This document shows positions 1 through 11,094 of a stretch of DNA of 64,000 bases, in pieces; positions within the stretch are counted from its first letter, which is position 1, and each line of letters starts with the position of its first letter. A model generated the notes under the pieces. The model saw only the letters and a program-made list of their open reading frames with translations, made no database searches and was not told the DNA's origin. Source of the DNA: Bettongia penicillata ogilbyi (taxonomy: Eukaryota; Chordata; Mammalia; Diprotodontia; Potoroidae); the NCBI GenBank assembly GCA_023548195.1, contig JAJHZJ010000421.1, forward strand, positions 975,357 through 1,039,356, read 5' to 3'. Made by a program: the position numbers and the translations under genes.

Positions 1-660
1 TATCCAGTCATGTTCAACTCTTCATGACTAAATCTCTATAAGTTGAGCACATTTGGAGAAAACTTGGAACAATATGATTATTTCCAAGCCTCTTCCCCTG
101 AATCACATACAACCTTCTTTTGCATTTCCATAGTGCACCCATATACTATAATAATTCAACTTTCTCATTAACTGGTTCATTGGGGTGTCTTGGGTAGACC
201 AATTAGGTTTTAAATTTCTCTTGTAAAGCATAGAAAAGTTTTGAAAAAATAGCGAAGTACATGCTTACAAATGAAAATTAATTCACTTAAAATCCCCAAG
301 ATTTTGGAAATATTGAATTTTGAATGCACAATTTTGACAGAACTTAGGGAAAAAAAACTAGGAGGCTATTTTTTCACTTCATTGGTCTATATGTAATGTG
401 TCCAAAAGAGGTTAACACCTTCAGTTCTTTCTGTTGAGCTCTAACCTCTTGAATACAAGAAACATGAATATGATGAATGATCCCCTATGGGAGTTATAGA
501 AACTTTGACTTTTTTTCTATTTCGTGACATTTATGAAAAATACTGTCCCTGATAATCCATCAGAAGGAGTAAAATCTTTTTATTTATAGTGACATTCTTT
601 TCTCAAAATAGAAATAAATGAATTTCATTTAATGTTGTCCTGATTCAGATGACATTGCAC
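1..660. other. unassigned AT-rich DNA
   Basis: I see no open frame of note, no SINE box and no recognisable LINE end. The sequence is AT-rich and may hold repeats too old to recognise by eye. Confidence 0.5.
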
Positions 661-664
661 ATTT

Positions 665-755
665 TCATGTATGTATGTATATTTTGTATACATATATGTG
701 TATGTATAAATACAGGGAGAAGAGAGAGAGAAAAAAAGAGAGAGAGAGAAAGAAA
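665..755. repeat. compound microsatellite (TATG/TGTA then GA-rich)
   Basis: A run of tetranucleotide TGTA/TATG units passes into GAGA/GAAA units. It is imperfect, so probably old. Confidence 0.7.
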
Positions 756-765
756 GAATTTTTGA

Positions 766-2040
766 CTTACAGTTAGACAGATTCTTGGTTTTATGAGCAG
801 CTTATTGAGCTAATTGTGGACCACAAAAGAAAGCAACAGGACCTCTACAAACATCTTTTCCTTGAGTCTTACATTTGTCTCTTTTTGTAGCACAAGTGTA
901 TGCTTGCATGAATGCTCAGGAGCTAATTTGTAAAAATAGTTTTTACCCAAGGAATCATATTACAGAGATTCCTTTGGAAGAATAAAATCCTTATTACAAA
1001 GCAATTTTTAATCAAATTTCACAAGCAATCATGTTCCTCTTCTGCCAAGAAATGGGAGAAGAACATTGTGGATGGAACAGAAACTTAATGGCAGAATACA
1101 CTAAGTAGACAAATCCTAAGTAGACTTCATCCTCTTCACCCCATCATTCAACATAAAATGCAGCAATGGTCTCCTTTCATTTCTCAAAATTATCTCACTT
1201 CCTTCTCCCTGAAGATGGAATCTTCATATTTATTGTTTTATAGGTAGGCAATGTTCAAGGAAAGGACAGCCAGAACTTTTCTGTAGATTCCTTTCTACTA
1301 AAGTAAACAATATGGTATTGTCTGGAGTCACTGAAATTAGGTATATCAAGAAAGTAGGAAAATAGGAAACAGCTTGTATGTGTGCAAGTAGATAGAATGA
1401 TATAGATATAGTCTATGAGGAAAAAAATGGCAAATGAGAAGTTATGGAAAAGTTTTGTTGTACGAGAGTAGGAATACTGAGAAAAATCTTAAAGATATGG
1501 AGTTCTTTCTCACTTTATAATTCTACCTATTTGCTACATATAAATCTACTGAATTTCCAAGGTGAGTGTAGTAGAAATAAAAGACAAGGGTCTCAAAAGA
1601 GATGTTAAAGTTAGGTAGTCTCGATAATAGTGATATATTAATAAAAGATTCCTGTCTGGCCTCTATCCTTGAACTAATTCATTTGCAGATACCTTTAGAA
1701 GGTATCTTCAAGTGAATAGAGACAATCAATACAGTTAAGGCATTCTTTCTACTTTGTCTACCTTTGCATATATCTTCAGGTTCCCAGTGACCTACTTTTT
1801 CCTATTGCTGAAAGAATTAGTAGAATCTGAAGAGAGTTGAGCCATGTGCCTGAGGCTTTGGGGGAGCATAACTGTCCAAATAGGAGTTATCCCCTCGGCT
1901 ATTTAGAAACTATCAAGATGTAATCCTTGAAGTAGGTGTGAGGGAGAAACTGTGAGTGATAGGTGCACATAATTTGAACAGCAAAATGTGGTTGTGAGAT
2001 GAAAGTACTGAGGGTATTTAGTCAATTCTGGAAACAAGGA
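766..2040. other. unassigned DNA
   Basis: No coding frame or repeat family that I can name. The reverse-strand open frames near its right edge come from the neighbouring purine tract. Confidence 0.45.
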
Positions 2041-2044
2041 TGAG

Positions 2045-2245
2045 AGGGAGATTTGGGGATGAGGGAGAGTTGGAAAGGAAAAGAAAGGGGAAAGGGAGGT
2101 AGAGAAGGGAAAAGACAAGGAGAAATGAGAAAAAAGTGAGGAAAGGTAAAAAAGAGGAAGGAGGGAAAAAGAGGAAGGAAAGAGGGAGAAAATGGAAGAA
2201 GGAAAGGGAGAGAGATAAAGAGGCACTGAGGAATAGAGACAGAAA
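2045..2245. repeat. polypurine (GA/GGAAA-rich) tract
   Basis: About 200 bases with very few pyrimidines on the plus strand (GGGA, GGAAA, AAGG words). It yields S/F/L-only open frames on the minus strand, which are artefacts. Such mirror-like purine tracts can adopt triplex structures; that is inference. It lies immediately 5' of an old HAL1/L1 copy. Confidence 0.75.
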
Positions 2246-2434
2246 AAATGGAAGCATGAATAAGTTAACTCAGTTCATGTAAAGGAAAATGGAGAGGGAC
2301 AGAGCTAAGATGGTGGATGAAAGAAGAGACTTGCCTGTATTCTCCCTTAATCCCCACCAAAGGCCTTTAAAAATGACTCTAAACAAATTCTAGAGCAGTA
2401 AATCACACAAAAAAAAGAGGGAGTGAAATAAATT

Positions 2435-2790
2435 TCCATCCCAAGATAACTTGGAAGGTCAGTAGGAAAGTACAGTCCAGTGCAGGCCATATGGGCTCAG
2501 ATCAGATTCCAGCAAACTAGGAGCAGGCCTCAGGGCAACTGAATCACTGGTAGCAGTTGCAATTTGTAGATTTCTCATCCCACAGATGTCAAAGACAACT
2601 TAGAAAGGTAGGAGAAGAGATTTGTCACACCTGGGTGAGAGTGAGACACAGTCCAGTGCAGGCTGTGCCACCACAGCCCAGGCCCCAGAAAACCAGGAAC
2701 AGGTCTTGGGAGTGATTCAATCAGCAGCAGCAGCAGTTGCTTCCAGAGTCTCAGCCCACAAATAGTAAGGAGGTGGAACAACTGGTGGAA
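2435..2790 (+). repeat. tandem monomer-like duplication in L1/HAL1 5'UTR
   Basis: The word 'cagtccagtgcaggc' occurs at 2473-2487 and 2649-2663. Around both, related words recur in the same order (aaaccagg/aaactagg, 'agcaggtct/gcaggcct', 'cagcagttgc', 'cccacaaatag/cccacagatg'). This indicates two diverged copies of a unit of about 176 bp, like the repeated promoter monomers known from some other mammalian L1 families. Confidence 0.6.
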
Positions 2791-3175
2791 CTCAGAAAGA
2801 GAATACAGGCTTCATTGTACTAGCACTGAGAGAAGACTGTTGCTTTGCCCATACTCAGATCTAGGTTGCAGTCCTCAGTAGCAGTCCCAGGGTGAATGCA
2901 CTTGCAGCCACAGTGGAGGGGTGACCCTCCTCACAGTCCCAGGACAGGAAAGAGTGCTTGTGCTTATTCACAAACCAGAGCACAGGCCAGAAGAGTAGTA
3001 AATACTTCTCCTTAGATCATGTTACTTCAGAAAAAAATGAAAACTTACAAGTCCCTAGAAGTATCTCTCAAAACAGCTGCACAAAACCCCTGAAACTTGG
3101 GATAGTGTGCCCTTCATCCAAGAAGTAAGATCCTAATTTAACAAATAGTTAAAAGTCAACTAATAAGTTAGGAAA

Positions 3176-4255
3176 ATGAGCAAACAACAGAAAAATAAGC
3201 CCTCTGACTGGAAAGTTGTTATGGAGACAAGGAATATTAAAATACACACTCAGAAGAAAATAACAAGGTGAAAGCTCCCACATCTAAAGCCTCTAAGAAA
3301 AATATGAATTCATCTCAGATTGTGGAAGAGCACAAAAAGGATTTTTAAAATCAAGTAAAAGAGATAGAGGAAAAATAGGGAAGAGAAATGAGAATGATGC
3401 AAGAATATCATGAAGAATGAGTCAACAGCTTGGTAAAGGAGACACACAAAAAATACTGAAGAAAGTAACACCTTAAAAAACAGACAAGGCCAAATGGTAA
3501 AAGAGATCCAAAAATCCAGTGAGGAGAAGAATGCCTTTAAAAATAGAGTTGGCTAAATGGAAAAGGTGGTCCAAAAGCTCACTGAAAAAACTAATTCCTT
3601 AAAAATTACAGTGGAGCAAATGGAAGCTAATGACTTTATAAGAAATCAAGAAATAATAAAAAAAACCCTAAGAAATGAAAAAAAAATAGAAGACAATGTG
3701 AAATATCTCTTTGGAAAAATAACTTACCAGGACAATAGATTTAAGAGAGATAATTTTCAAAAAAATTATTGGACTACCTAAAAGTCATATTACAAAATGG
3801 AGGCCTAGACATCATATTTCAAGAAATTATCAAGGAAAACTGCCCTGATATTCTGGAACAAGAGGGTAAAATAGAAATTGGAAGAATCCACTAATCACCT
3901 CCTGAAAAAAATATCAAGATGAAAACTTCCAGAAATATGATAGTCAGGTTCCAGAGTTCCCAGGTTAAGGAGAAAATATTGTAAGCAGCCAGAAAGAAAA
4001 AATTCAAATATGTGGAGTCACAGTCAGGATAACACAAGATTTAGCAGCTTCTACATTAAAGTATCGGAGGGCTTGGAACATAATATTTTGGAGGGCAAAA
4101 AAGTTAGGATTGCAACCAAGAATCACCTACCCAGTATATGATCCTTTGTGGGATGATAGGAAATTGACATTAATGAGACAGATGATTTTCAATATTCTTG
4201 ATGAGGAGAGCAGAGCTGAATTGAAAATTTGAATTTCAAAAACAAGACTCAAGTG
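3176..4255 (+). pseudogene. decayed L1-type ORF1 (nucleic-acid chaperone)
   Basis: The frame starts MSKQQKNKPSDWKVVM and is then broken repeatedly. A 74-residue open piece at 3557-3781 holds the end of the coiled coil (EKVVQKLTEKTNSLKI, EQMEANDFIRNQEI). It is collinear with the younger ORF1 copies at 33064 and 56050. Intact ORF1 proteins of this family form trimeric coiled-coil RNA-binding particles with element RNA. This copy has many stops and frameshifts and cannot make that protein. The EANDF(L/I)RNQEI segment is shared by all copies here and identifies it firmly. Confidence 0.85.
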
Positions 4256-4778
4256 AAGCTTAAAAAGGTAAGTAGGAAAAGGAAATCACAATGGACTTAA
4301 TAAGGTTAAACTTTTTTACATTCCTACATGGGAAAATGACATTTGTAACTCATAAGACCTTTTTTATTCTTAGGGTAGTTAGAAGGAATATTTATAGACA
4401 GAGAGCACAGGTGTGAGTTGAATATGAAGGGATGATAGCTAAAAAATAAAATTAGGGGGTGAGAGAGGAATATACTTAGAGAAAAAGAAAGAGAGGTAGT
4501 GTGGGGTAAATTCTGTCATGTAAAAGAGGCAAGAAAAGACTTTTCCAGTGGAAGGGAAGAGGGAGGAGACTAGGGGGAATGAGTGAATCTCACTCTCATC
4601 AGAATTGACTGAAAGGAGGAATAACATACATACTCAATTGCATATCAAAATCTCTCTAACTATGTAGAAAAGGAGGAACAGAAGGGGATAAGAGAAAGGG
4701 GAGGAGTGATAGAAGAGACAGTAGATTGGGGAGGAATAGTCAAAAGCAAAACGTTTTTGAAGGGGGGCAGGGTGAAAT

Positions 4779-4779
<1 letters not shown>

Positions 4780-4849
<70 letters not shown>
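4780..4849. repeat. (GA)n microsatellite
   Basis: Nearly pure GA dinucleotide run of about 65-70 bases inside the purine-rich tail of the old HAL1. Its purity suggests recent expansion. Confidence 0.95.
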
Positions 4850-4850
<1 letters not shown>

Positions 4851-4879
4851 TAAATAAGGTGAAATACGAGGAGCAATAG

Positions 4880-5056
4880 TGACTGTGAAGAAATTTAAGC
4901 AAATTTCTCTGATAAATTCTCATTTCTCACACATATAGAGAGCTGAGTTAAATTTGTAAAAATAAAAGCCATGCCCCAATTGATAAATGATCAAAAGATA
5001 TGATCAGTTTTCAGATCAAGTAACCAACGATATCTATAGCCATATAAAAAAATAGT
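4880..5056 (+). mobile_element. L1 ORF2 C-terminal remnant
   Basis: The stretch 'catatagagagctgagttaaa' followed by 'ccccaattgataaatgatc' corresponds to the late part of L1 ORF2 seen in the copies at 49559 and 54033. It directly follows the HAL1 tail, so it is either a separate truncated insertion or a recombinant junction. Confidence 0.6.
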
Positions 5057-5452
5057 AGAAAGTTGCAGATCAAGCCCCGCACTTCAGTTTAAATAGGAGG
5101 GTAGGTTTGTGTTTAGGAGATATTTGAGTGAGGGAGTGTCTGAGCGCATGAAACTCCCTGTGGTGATTGGAATACAGCAGAGAGTTCTTGGGTTAATGCA
5201 AACATCAGCCTTCCTTGGTTCTACACTGTGCTCTAAAGAGAGATTGAAAGCAGCACACTAGGTTCTACTATCTTTTTGATGTAGCTAGTACTTAGTTCTG
5301 GGGAGCAAAGATGTGAATGATCCAATCAGATTATATTGAATATTCAGAATATTCCTGAATTTTTTTTAACTTCTATGGAGAAAAGAATGGGGATGATGAA
5401 ATGCAAGTAAAATCAGAAGTTGGTTCCATAGTGAAATCCTCTGCAATAAATA
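5057..5452. other. unassigned DNA
   Basis: No recognised gene or repeat. It may include the left flank of the SINE that follows. Confidence 0.4.
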
Positions 5453-5453
5453 G

Positions 5454-5760
5454 GGGCAGCTGGGTGGTGCAGTGGATAGAGCACCAGTGCAGGAGTCAGG
5501 AGGTCCTGAGTTCAAATCTCCCCTCACACACCTGACATTCACTAGCTGTGTGGCCTTTGGCAAGTCACTTAACCCCAACTGCCTCATCTCCAGTTATCCT
5601 GATGAACATCTGGTCACTGGATTCAGATGGCTCTGGAGGAGAAGTGAGGCTGGTGACCTGCACAGCCCTCCCTCGCTCAAAACAAAGTCAACTGCAAGTC
5701 ATGTCATCATTTCTCTGATGGCATGGTCTTCTTTGGCAAAGAAGGATGTACACACACATC
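5454..5760 (+). mobile_element. marsupial tRNA-headed CORE-SINE with RTE-like tail
   Basis: It begins 'ggggcagctgggtggtgcag', with a tRNA-like A box around 'ggtgcagtgg' and a B box 'gttcaaatc'. The CORE block 'ctgtgtggcctttggcaagtcacttaacc' follows, then 'tctggtcactggattcagatggctc' and a tail 'gcatggtcttctttggcaaagaagg' ending in CA repeats. The tail resembles an RTE LINE 3' end, suggesting RTE-driven mobility. No clear target duplication was seen. A second copy is at 52035. The 109-residue open frame across it is fortuitous. Confidence 0.88.
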
Positions 5761-5839
5761 TGATATATGATTGCCAGTCAGTGGTTATCAGTGGTCAGTG
5801 ACAAGAATTAGTTAATTCTTCTATACCTCTATTTAACCA

Positions 5840-6065
5840 TGTAACTTTTGTGTGAGAGAATTTCAAGCAGTGGATGGAGAGCTGGCTTGGGTTCAAGGAA
5901 GCCCTAAATTGAATTCCTGCCTCAGACAAATACTGACTCTCTTGCCTTAGGCAAGTCACTTAATGTCCCAGTGACTCACGTAAATTTCTAAATCTTGAAG
6001 ATGCAAAATAAATACTAATCTGTGCTGGTACTCATTGGGACTGTCCTATGCCAAGGAAATCATAT
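5840..6065 (+). mobile_element. diverged tRNA/CORE SINE (MIR/Mar1 type)
   Basis: Contains 'cagtggatggagagctggc', a degraded B box 'aaattgaattcctgcctcag' and the CORE 'ttaggcaagtcacttaatgtcc'. The 3' part 'ctgtcctatgccaaggaaatcat' resembles the tail of an old marsupial SINE. Confidence 0.7.
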
Positions 6066-7738
6066 ATCCCATTCAAAACAAAACAAATTATTTAGACTGA
6101 GTTCCATGAAATCAACCATCAATGAAAACCACACTGAATTTTAAGATCACTGGCATTGGGAGAATGAACTACTTCATTCTTAGATCATTTTTATTTTTGC
6201 TCTGCCAGAACTCTTTACTAGAAGAGGCATATGAAATATTAATAAAGTTCTCTTTTTGAAACATTTTAATTAAACCTTTGGGTAGTTTTACATTTTGCTT
6301 TACTGTCTTGCATGATCTCATATCTTTAGGAAAAACTGAATGGAAAGGGCATGCAGCATTCATGTTTTATTAAAAGGTGTAGGCAAACGCAGTCAAAACA
6401 GATGTTCTACTTTCTGCAGTGCTATTAGAAAGCACAGAGTAGCAAACCCCAGGTGTAGTGATCCCAGTACTGAGAAACTCACCATCCCTTCTCATTGGAG
6501 GCATGCTTTGTTTCTCTTCTATATTCATAAACAGAAGGCAGCCAATCATTTTTGTTTGTATAGTGCTTAACATTGTGCAGCTGTTCGGTATACTGTAGTG
6601 CTGGGTTTTCTTTAGAGCTTTGTTATTCTATTCTCCCTTTTTAATTGTCAGAATCTCTTCTGTAGGTCTTGACTATTCCACTATCTTTGAATTTACTGGG
6701 ACCTCTAGTGGTAGTCATTCTTTCGGTATTGGGCAATGATGTGTTACTATCTCATTTGGGCAGAGATGTACCTCTCCCTTCAAGCCACAGAAACTAATGT
6801 AAGTAACTCTTCTTCATTCTTCTTCTTTGAAAATTAACTGGAGTATGCAATTTAAATGCCATGAGGAAGATAGGAAACCAGTAAGTCAATGGACAAAGAG
6901 TGGATGTATCTTTCCAAATCCCCAAAAGGCTTTGGAAGAGCTATTAGCTTGGTAGAAGATATTGTCCAGAAATTAGATTTAGGAGGAGGACATAAATAGG
7001 ACAGATTCATTCTAATTTGACCAACAATGGGAACCTCAGATTTAGTCAAGGAGATGAAGAGTATAATTTCTTTATTATCAGGAAAAATCCTTTATTTGTA
7101 GGTGGGGACTACAGAATCTCTAGCATAAAGAATTGAAGATTTAAATATTCCAGAGCTATCTGAAACAGAGGGGAGAAAGGACCATAAAACTATCCACAAG
7201 TATTCCAATGTACTTTTCCTATAGTCTAGTTATTGGAAAACTGACACAATCTCCTGAAAAGCATAATCAAAAAGTGGGAAACAGCAAAGCTGAGCTGAGG
7301 GCAGAGGCAAGAAGGATCTAGAATTTCTTTGAGAGGTGCTACTACCATAGTGAGTAGTAGGAGTGGTATAAATTCTAAACTCCCTTCCCATAGCTCCTTC
7401 CATAATGGTGTTATGAGTCAAAGGACTGTCTATATAGATCTTTGGGAGTATGGAAGGATAGTGATGGTTGAAAAGCAAAGAGTGTATTCACTCTCTATGT
7501 ACTTGAGTTCAAACCCTTTCTGTTTTTTTCTTTACAAAGTAAATAAAATTTATTTAATATTTGATGTCTGTGAGTCTGAGTGCTTAAAAGGGAAGCTGTT
7601 GATAATACAGAGGGAATTCCAGGTATTTATTTTCCTTGTTTTATATGAGTGATGGGAAAGAATCGAGATAAATGAGAAATTCCCAAAATGTGCCTGGGCT
7701 CTTATATCATAAGGGATTCAGGAGCCTCTGATACAAGA
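6066..7738. other. unassigned DNA
   Basis: About 1.7 kb without a recognised repeat or a convincing gene. Short open frames on both strands (60-107 codons) lack protein-like composition and overlap one another. Confidence 0.45.
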
Positions 7739-7739
7739 G

Positions 7740-7865
7740 ATAATATCACATTGATTAAAATATCTATCAAATGCTAATTACATTATTATATATTGCTAAG
7801 GCCATAAAAGAGATACAAAAATGAACATACATGTCCCTTGCCCTCAGGAATATTATATTCTAATA
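7740..7865 (+). repeat. ancient interspersed repeat fragment
   Basis: The order 'tcaaatgctaatta...gataca...ttgccctcaggaatatta' matches the start of a widespread mammalian repeat ('tattgagcacttactatgtgcc ... ccctcaaggagcttac') seen more clearly at 32190, 26655 and 60970. I cannot name the family securely. Confidence 0.45.
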
Positions 7866-8029
7866 AAAATAACTTTCTAATTTGTCTTCTGGTCTCAAGT
7901 TTGTATCCTCAAAGTTAAGAATCTTCCAGTCAACTTCGTAAAGTGTAAGTCAGATGATATCATTCCCAACACCATACCTAAAAACACCAGTGGCCATGCT
8001 ATTGCTTTTGTAATCATATAAAAGTCCTG

Positions 8030-8465
8030 TTTATCTTTTAAAGCCCTTTTCATCTGATGCCTTTTTACTTTCTATCTCCTTCCATGCACTCTATGACCAT
8101 GACATAGTGACCTACCTGCTATTCCTTGAATATGATACCCCATTTCCCTCTTCTGTGCTTTTCATTAGCTACCCCTTGTACCTGTCCCCCATTCCTCCTC
8201 ACCCCCATTTCTTGGTTTCTCTTGTTTTCTTCAAGTCCCAGCTCAAATCCCACCTTCTGCCACAGACCTCTCCGGGTTCTCCCTACTACTCCTCCTTTCT
8301 CTCTGAGATTATATTCCATTCACATGGTATATATCATTTCTGGTCATAGTTACTTTCAAATTATCTTCCCCATTGGGATGTGAGCCCCTTAGGAGTTGAT
8401 GTTCTACCACAAATGCTTGCTTACCACAGGACCTTGGATATAAAAATATTTGGTGACTGACTGAC
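8030..8465 (+). mobile_element. L2-type LINE 3' end
   Basis: The order 'aagtcccagctcaaatccca', 'ccacagacctctcc', 'tgggatgtgagccccttagg' and a terminal 'tgactgactgac' is the typical L2 3' region. It ends in the short-word repeat rather than poly(A), as L2 does. The pyrimidine-rich open frames across it are fortuitous. Confidence 0.85.
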
Positions 8466-8559
8466 AGAAAGAGACAATATTGACTGAAAAGATGATCCAA
8501 AAAGACAGCAATTCTGAAAGATTTATAGCTACAAGGTATTTCTCTTAATACCATTTCAT

Positions 8560-8740
8560 TTTAATTTTCACAATATTCCTGTGAGGTGCATAATAAAAGT
8601 AGCAAGTCCATTGTTCAGATGAGAAAATTACAATTTAGAGATATTAAGTATTTTTCACAGAAAGTAAAAGGTGAGGCTACTAAATGAACCTAGTTGCTGT
8701 GACCTCAAGTTCAGCACTTCTGTTATACTTTACCCACCCT
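8560..8740 (-). mobile_element. MIR SINE fragment
   Basis: Reads as a reverse-complement MIR: 'attcctgtgaggtgcata', then 'cagatgagaaaattac', then 'ttcagcacttctgttatac'. Strongly diverged. Confidence 0.65.
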
Positions 8741-9220
8741 ACTTTTTTTGAACAACATACTTCTTCCCTTAACAATTAGAAAGTAAACATTTTTCATCCA
8801 ATAAATGATTAGAGAACAAAAAAATAATAAAATTATTCCAGATGGCTGAGGAGATCTTGATGGCCCCTTTCATTGTAGAATGAAGGACCTTTCTGTGTTT
8901 GAGGAGGGTGATTCCTGCTCTAGGCAATCTTCTGGATTTTGAAATTCATTTACTTCTAAGTGAATCATTTCCTGCTTTTGCAGGAACACCTGCTCAGAGC
9001 CATAAAAATAAATGCAGCAACAACAGTAACAGCAACAAAAAAAACCCACTTTCTGTTAACTGATTTTTGCATATCTTTATCACAAGTTCTAGAATGGCAT
9101 GTTTCCACAATCTTAAAAATATCCAACTAATTTTGAATTAATCTCATATTTCTTTGATTTCTTTGAAATTCTACCAGATTCTAGCATTGAATCTCTACAT
9201 TCCATTCCATATCTGTCATG
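8741..9220. other. unassigned DNA
   Basis: No gene or repeat recognised. It contains an A-rich stretch near 8815-8835. Confidence 0.4.
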
Positions 9221-9230
9221 AATGCCAAAG

Positions 9231-9485
9231 GATCTGGTATGGTGGTTCACATCTGTAATCCCAGCTACAGCTGCAACTGGCAGATTTGGGGGGTTTCAAA
9301 GTTTATGAGCTTCAGACAGCTATGCTGATGGTGAGCAAATGGCCTGAGAACAGAAGTCCAAACTCCTATGTGAACCATTAGAGGAATCATTGCATTATCT
9401 CTGCATAAGTAATCTCTTTATTTCTAGTTTGGGTGAAATGGGGAGACCCAGTCTTTAAAATGAAAACGTACACAAACAAAAAACA
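9231..9485 (+). pseudogene. 7SL (SRP) RNA-derived retropseudogene
   Basis: The left part 'ggtggttcacatctgtaatcccagctac' matches the 5' Alu-domain of 7SL RNA. The right part 'gtccaaactcctatgtg' and 'gggtgaaatggggagaccca' matches the 3' Alu-domain portion. It is followed by an A-rich tail and flanked by a candidate target duplication 'aatgc(c/t)aag' (9221-9229 and 9486-9494). At about 255 bp including tail it is shorter than the 300-nt parent, so the S-domain has been shortened or diverged. SINEs built from 7SL are known from primates, tree shrews and rodents. In a marsupial this is best read as a LINE-mobilised processed copy of the SRP RNA gene. It is not expected to be functional. Confidence 0.65.
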
Positions 9486-9494
9486 AATGCTAAG

Positions 9495-10128
9495 ATAAAA
9501 TGACCATTTCTTTCCAAGGTTCCCATCACTTAAATTTTATAACCTGTTACTACTTATTGGTCAGAAACAGAGCCAGAACTATCATTCTCCTTCACAGTTT
9601 CTCTACTTTCTTAATGAAGAAATTGTCATTAAGGTAAGCAAAAACATGCAGACATCCAGAAGATAACTGGGTAGCTGAAGGTCTTCATGATTAAAATATT
9701 CTACATCTATGTCAGTTTGCTGATTTCCATGTGAAACTCTTCATGCAGTTCATCCTTACCACCCAGAAGTCTGTATTGTGTTCCCACAGTTTTACCAAAT
9801 GTCTTCTTACACTTATCTTCACCAAACTAAGATCTATCAGATTCTACTCACCAAATTATCTGAAGAGAAACAAAAGTGATAACGTTGTGGCACTATAAGA
9901 AGTAAATGAGTAATAAATTAATCAGATTAGAAAGCTAACATGGAACTATTCAGCAATACAGCACACATTTTTCTTATTGATTGAAAAGCAGTGTCATTAA
10001 CAATTCATCACTTCCCTTGATTATAATTTCATTTTACCTAAAATATTAAGAAATCATTGAAAGTAATTTCTATTCTAGACCTGATGGTGTCCAATGAGCC
10101 AACCAGTTGGTTAATCAAAATTCATCTA
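9495..10128. other. unassigned DNA
   Basis: No recognised gene or repeat. Confidence 0.4.
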
Positions 10129-10129
10129 C

Positions 10130-10235
10130 TAAGTGAGGGCAGGGACTGTCTTTTGCTTCTTTTTCTTTTATCTCCAGTACTTACCACAGAGCTTGGCACA
10201 TAGGAGACTTTTAATAAAGGTTGACTGATTATTGA
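10130..10235 (+). mobile_element. L2 LINE 3' end
   Basis: 'gagggcagggactgtctttt', 'tctccagtacttaccacaga' and 'cttttaataaaggttgactga' are the terminal L2 words in order. Confidence 0.85.
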
Positions 10236-10325
10236 TTGCTATCAGGCACTGTGCTAAACATTGGTGATATAAAATCAAAGTGAAAAACTTTGTGTCAATG
10301 AACTTGTATTTTAAAGGAGATGTGT
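10236..10325 (+). repeat. ancient interspersed repeat fragment
   Basis: 'aggcactgtgctaaacattggtgata' is the opening of the same unnamed repeat as at 32190. A later piece, 'aaggagctcacggtctaatgggg', sits at 10620-10642 beyond two microsatellites, so one old copy has probably been split by them. Confidence 0.55.
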
Positions 10326-10334
10326 ATTTTTCTA

Positions 10335-10425
10335 TATCCATCTGTATCTATATATGTACACACATATGTGTATATGTGTATATATGTGTGTGTATGTATG
10401 TATGTTTGTATGTATGTATACAATG
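10335..10425. repeat. compound TATA/TGTG/TATG microsatellite
   Basis: Alternating TATA, CACA and TATG units. The open frames rich in Y/I/C/V across it are artefacts. Confidence 0.85.
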
Positions 10426-10552
10426 CACTTTGAGAAAGAAGCCAATAGGAGTCATGTGTCTGGGAAGAGACCAAGAAAAGCTTTGCACAGAACTTGCAAT
10501 TGAGCTGAGTTTGTAGGGAACAATAGGTTCCCAGGGGTCAAAAGTAGTGAAA

Positions 10553-10553
10553 A

Positions 10554-10591
<38 letters not shown>

Positions 10592-10597
10592 ACATAG
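10553..10597. repeat. (CA)n microsatellite
   Basis: Fairly pure CA run between 'gaaaacta' and 'catagagcc'. Confidence 0.95.
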
Positions 10598-10649
10598 AGC
10601 CAAAAAAAAGTCCTGGAGCACAAGGAGCTCACGGTCTAATGGGGATGAA

Positions 10650-11090
10650 TAGAAGAAGAATACAGAAATTGGCATTATCTCATAGCATTAATTTTCAAAA
10701 TAACCTATGGTTTGTGGTGAACATTAAGGTTTAAAACATAACAACAACAAAACTTTTTAAAGCTCTATAAGTCACTAGAAGTTATTTTTTTAAGATAGAA
10801 TTATTTTTTGTCAAAGACTAGACGTTGATGATAACAGATGACAGAAAAATGGCAGAACTATCAATCTTCTACTTTGCATTTACATAAGAATAATCTTCTG
10901 ACCAGGAAGCATAAACCAAAAATCCAAGATATGTGAGAAGATTGTAAAAACAACTGTGTTTTGGATGAATTCAAATCAAATGACAAAACTGAACTATAGC
11001 TTATGTATGGGGAAAAAAACACCTATTGAATTTGATTACTTGAAATAGTAATCACTGCCAGTGATCACCAAAATAAATAAATAAATAAAA
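10650..11090. other. unassigned DNA with (AAAT)n
   Basis: No gene recognised. A short (AAAT)n run lies at about 11070-11090. Confidence 0.4.
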
Positions 11091-11094
11091 ATCT

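Larger units (their letters stand above)
2291..4870 (+). mobile_element. old HAL1/L1 copy, 5'UTR + ORF1 + 3' tail
   Basis: The 5' end carries the L1 start motif in the form 'gagctaagatgg'. A 5'UTR with a partial tandem duplication (two 'cagtccagtgcaggc' words 176 bp apart) leads to an ORF1 remnant at 3176-4255. The segment after ORF1 ('ttacattcctacatggg', then purine-rich DNA) matches the tails of the younger HAL1 copies in this window, and no ORF2 lies between. It is more diverged than the other copies and full of stops. The 3' end is uncertain: a GA microsatellite has expanded near it, and an L1 ORF2 remnant follows at 4880. Confidence 0.75.

Noticed and set aside
4634..4923. SLSLSL-repeat frames on the minus strand
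   Set aside because: Direct translations of the GA microsatellite.
5454..5530. tRNA gene
   Set aside because: A/B-box-like words belong to a SINE head. No cloverleaf acceptor stem pairs, and the CORE follows directly.
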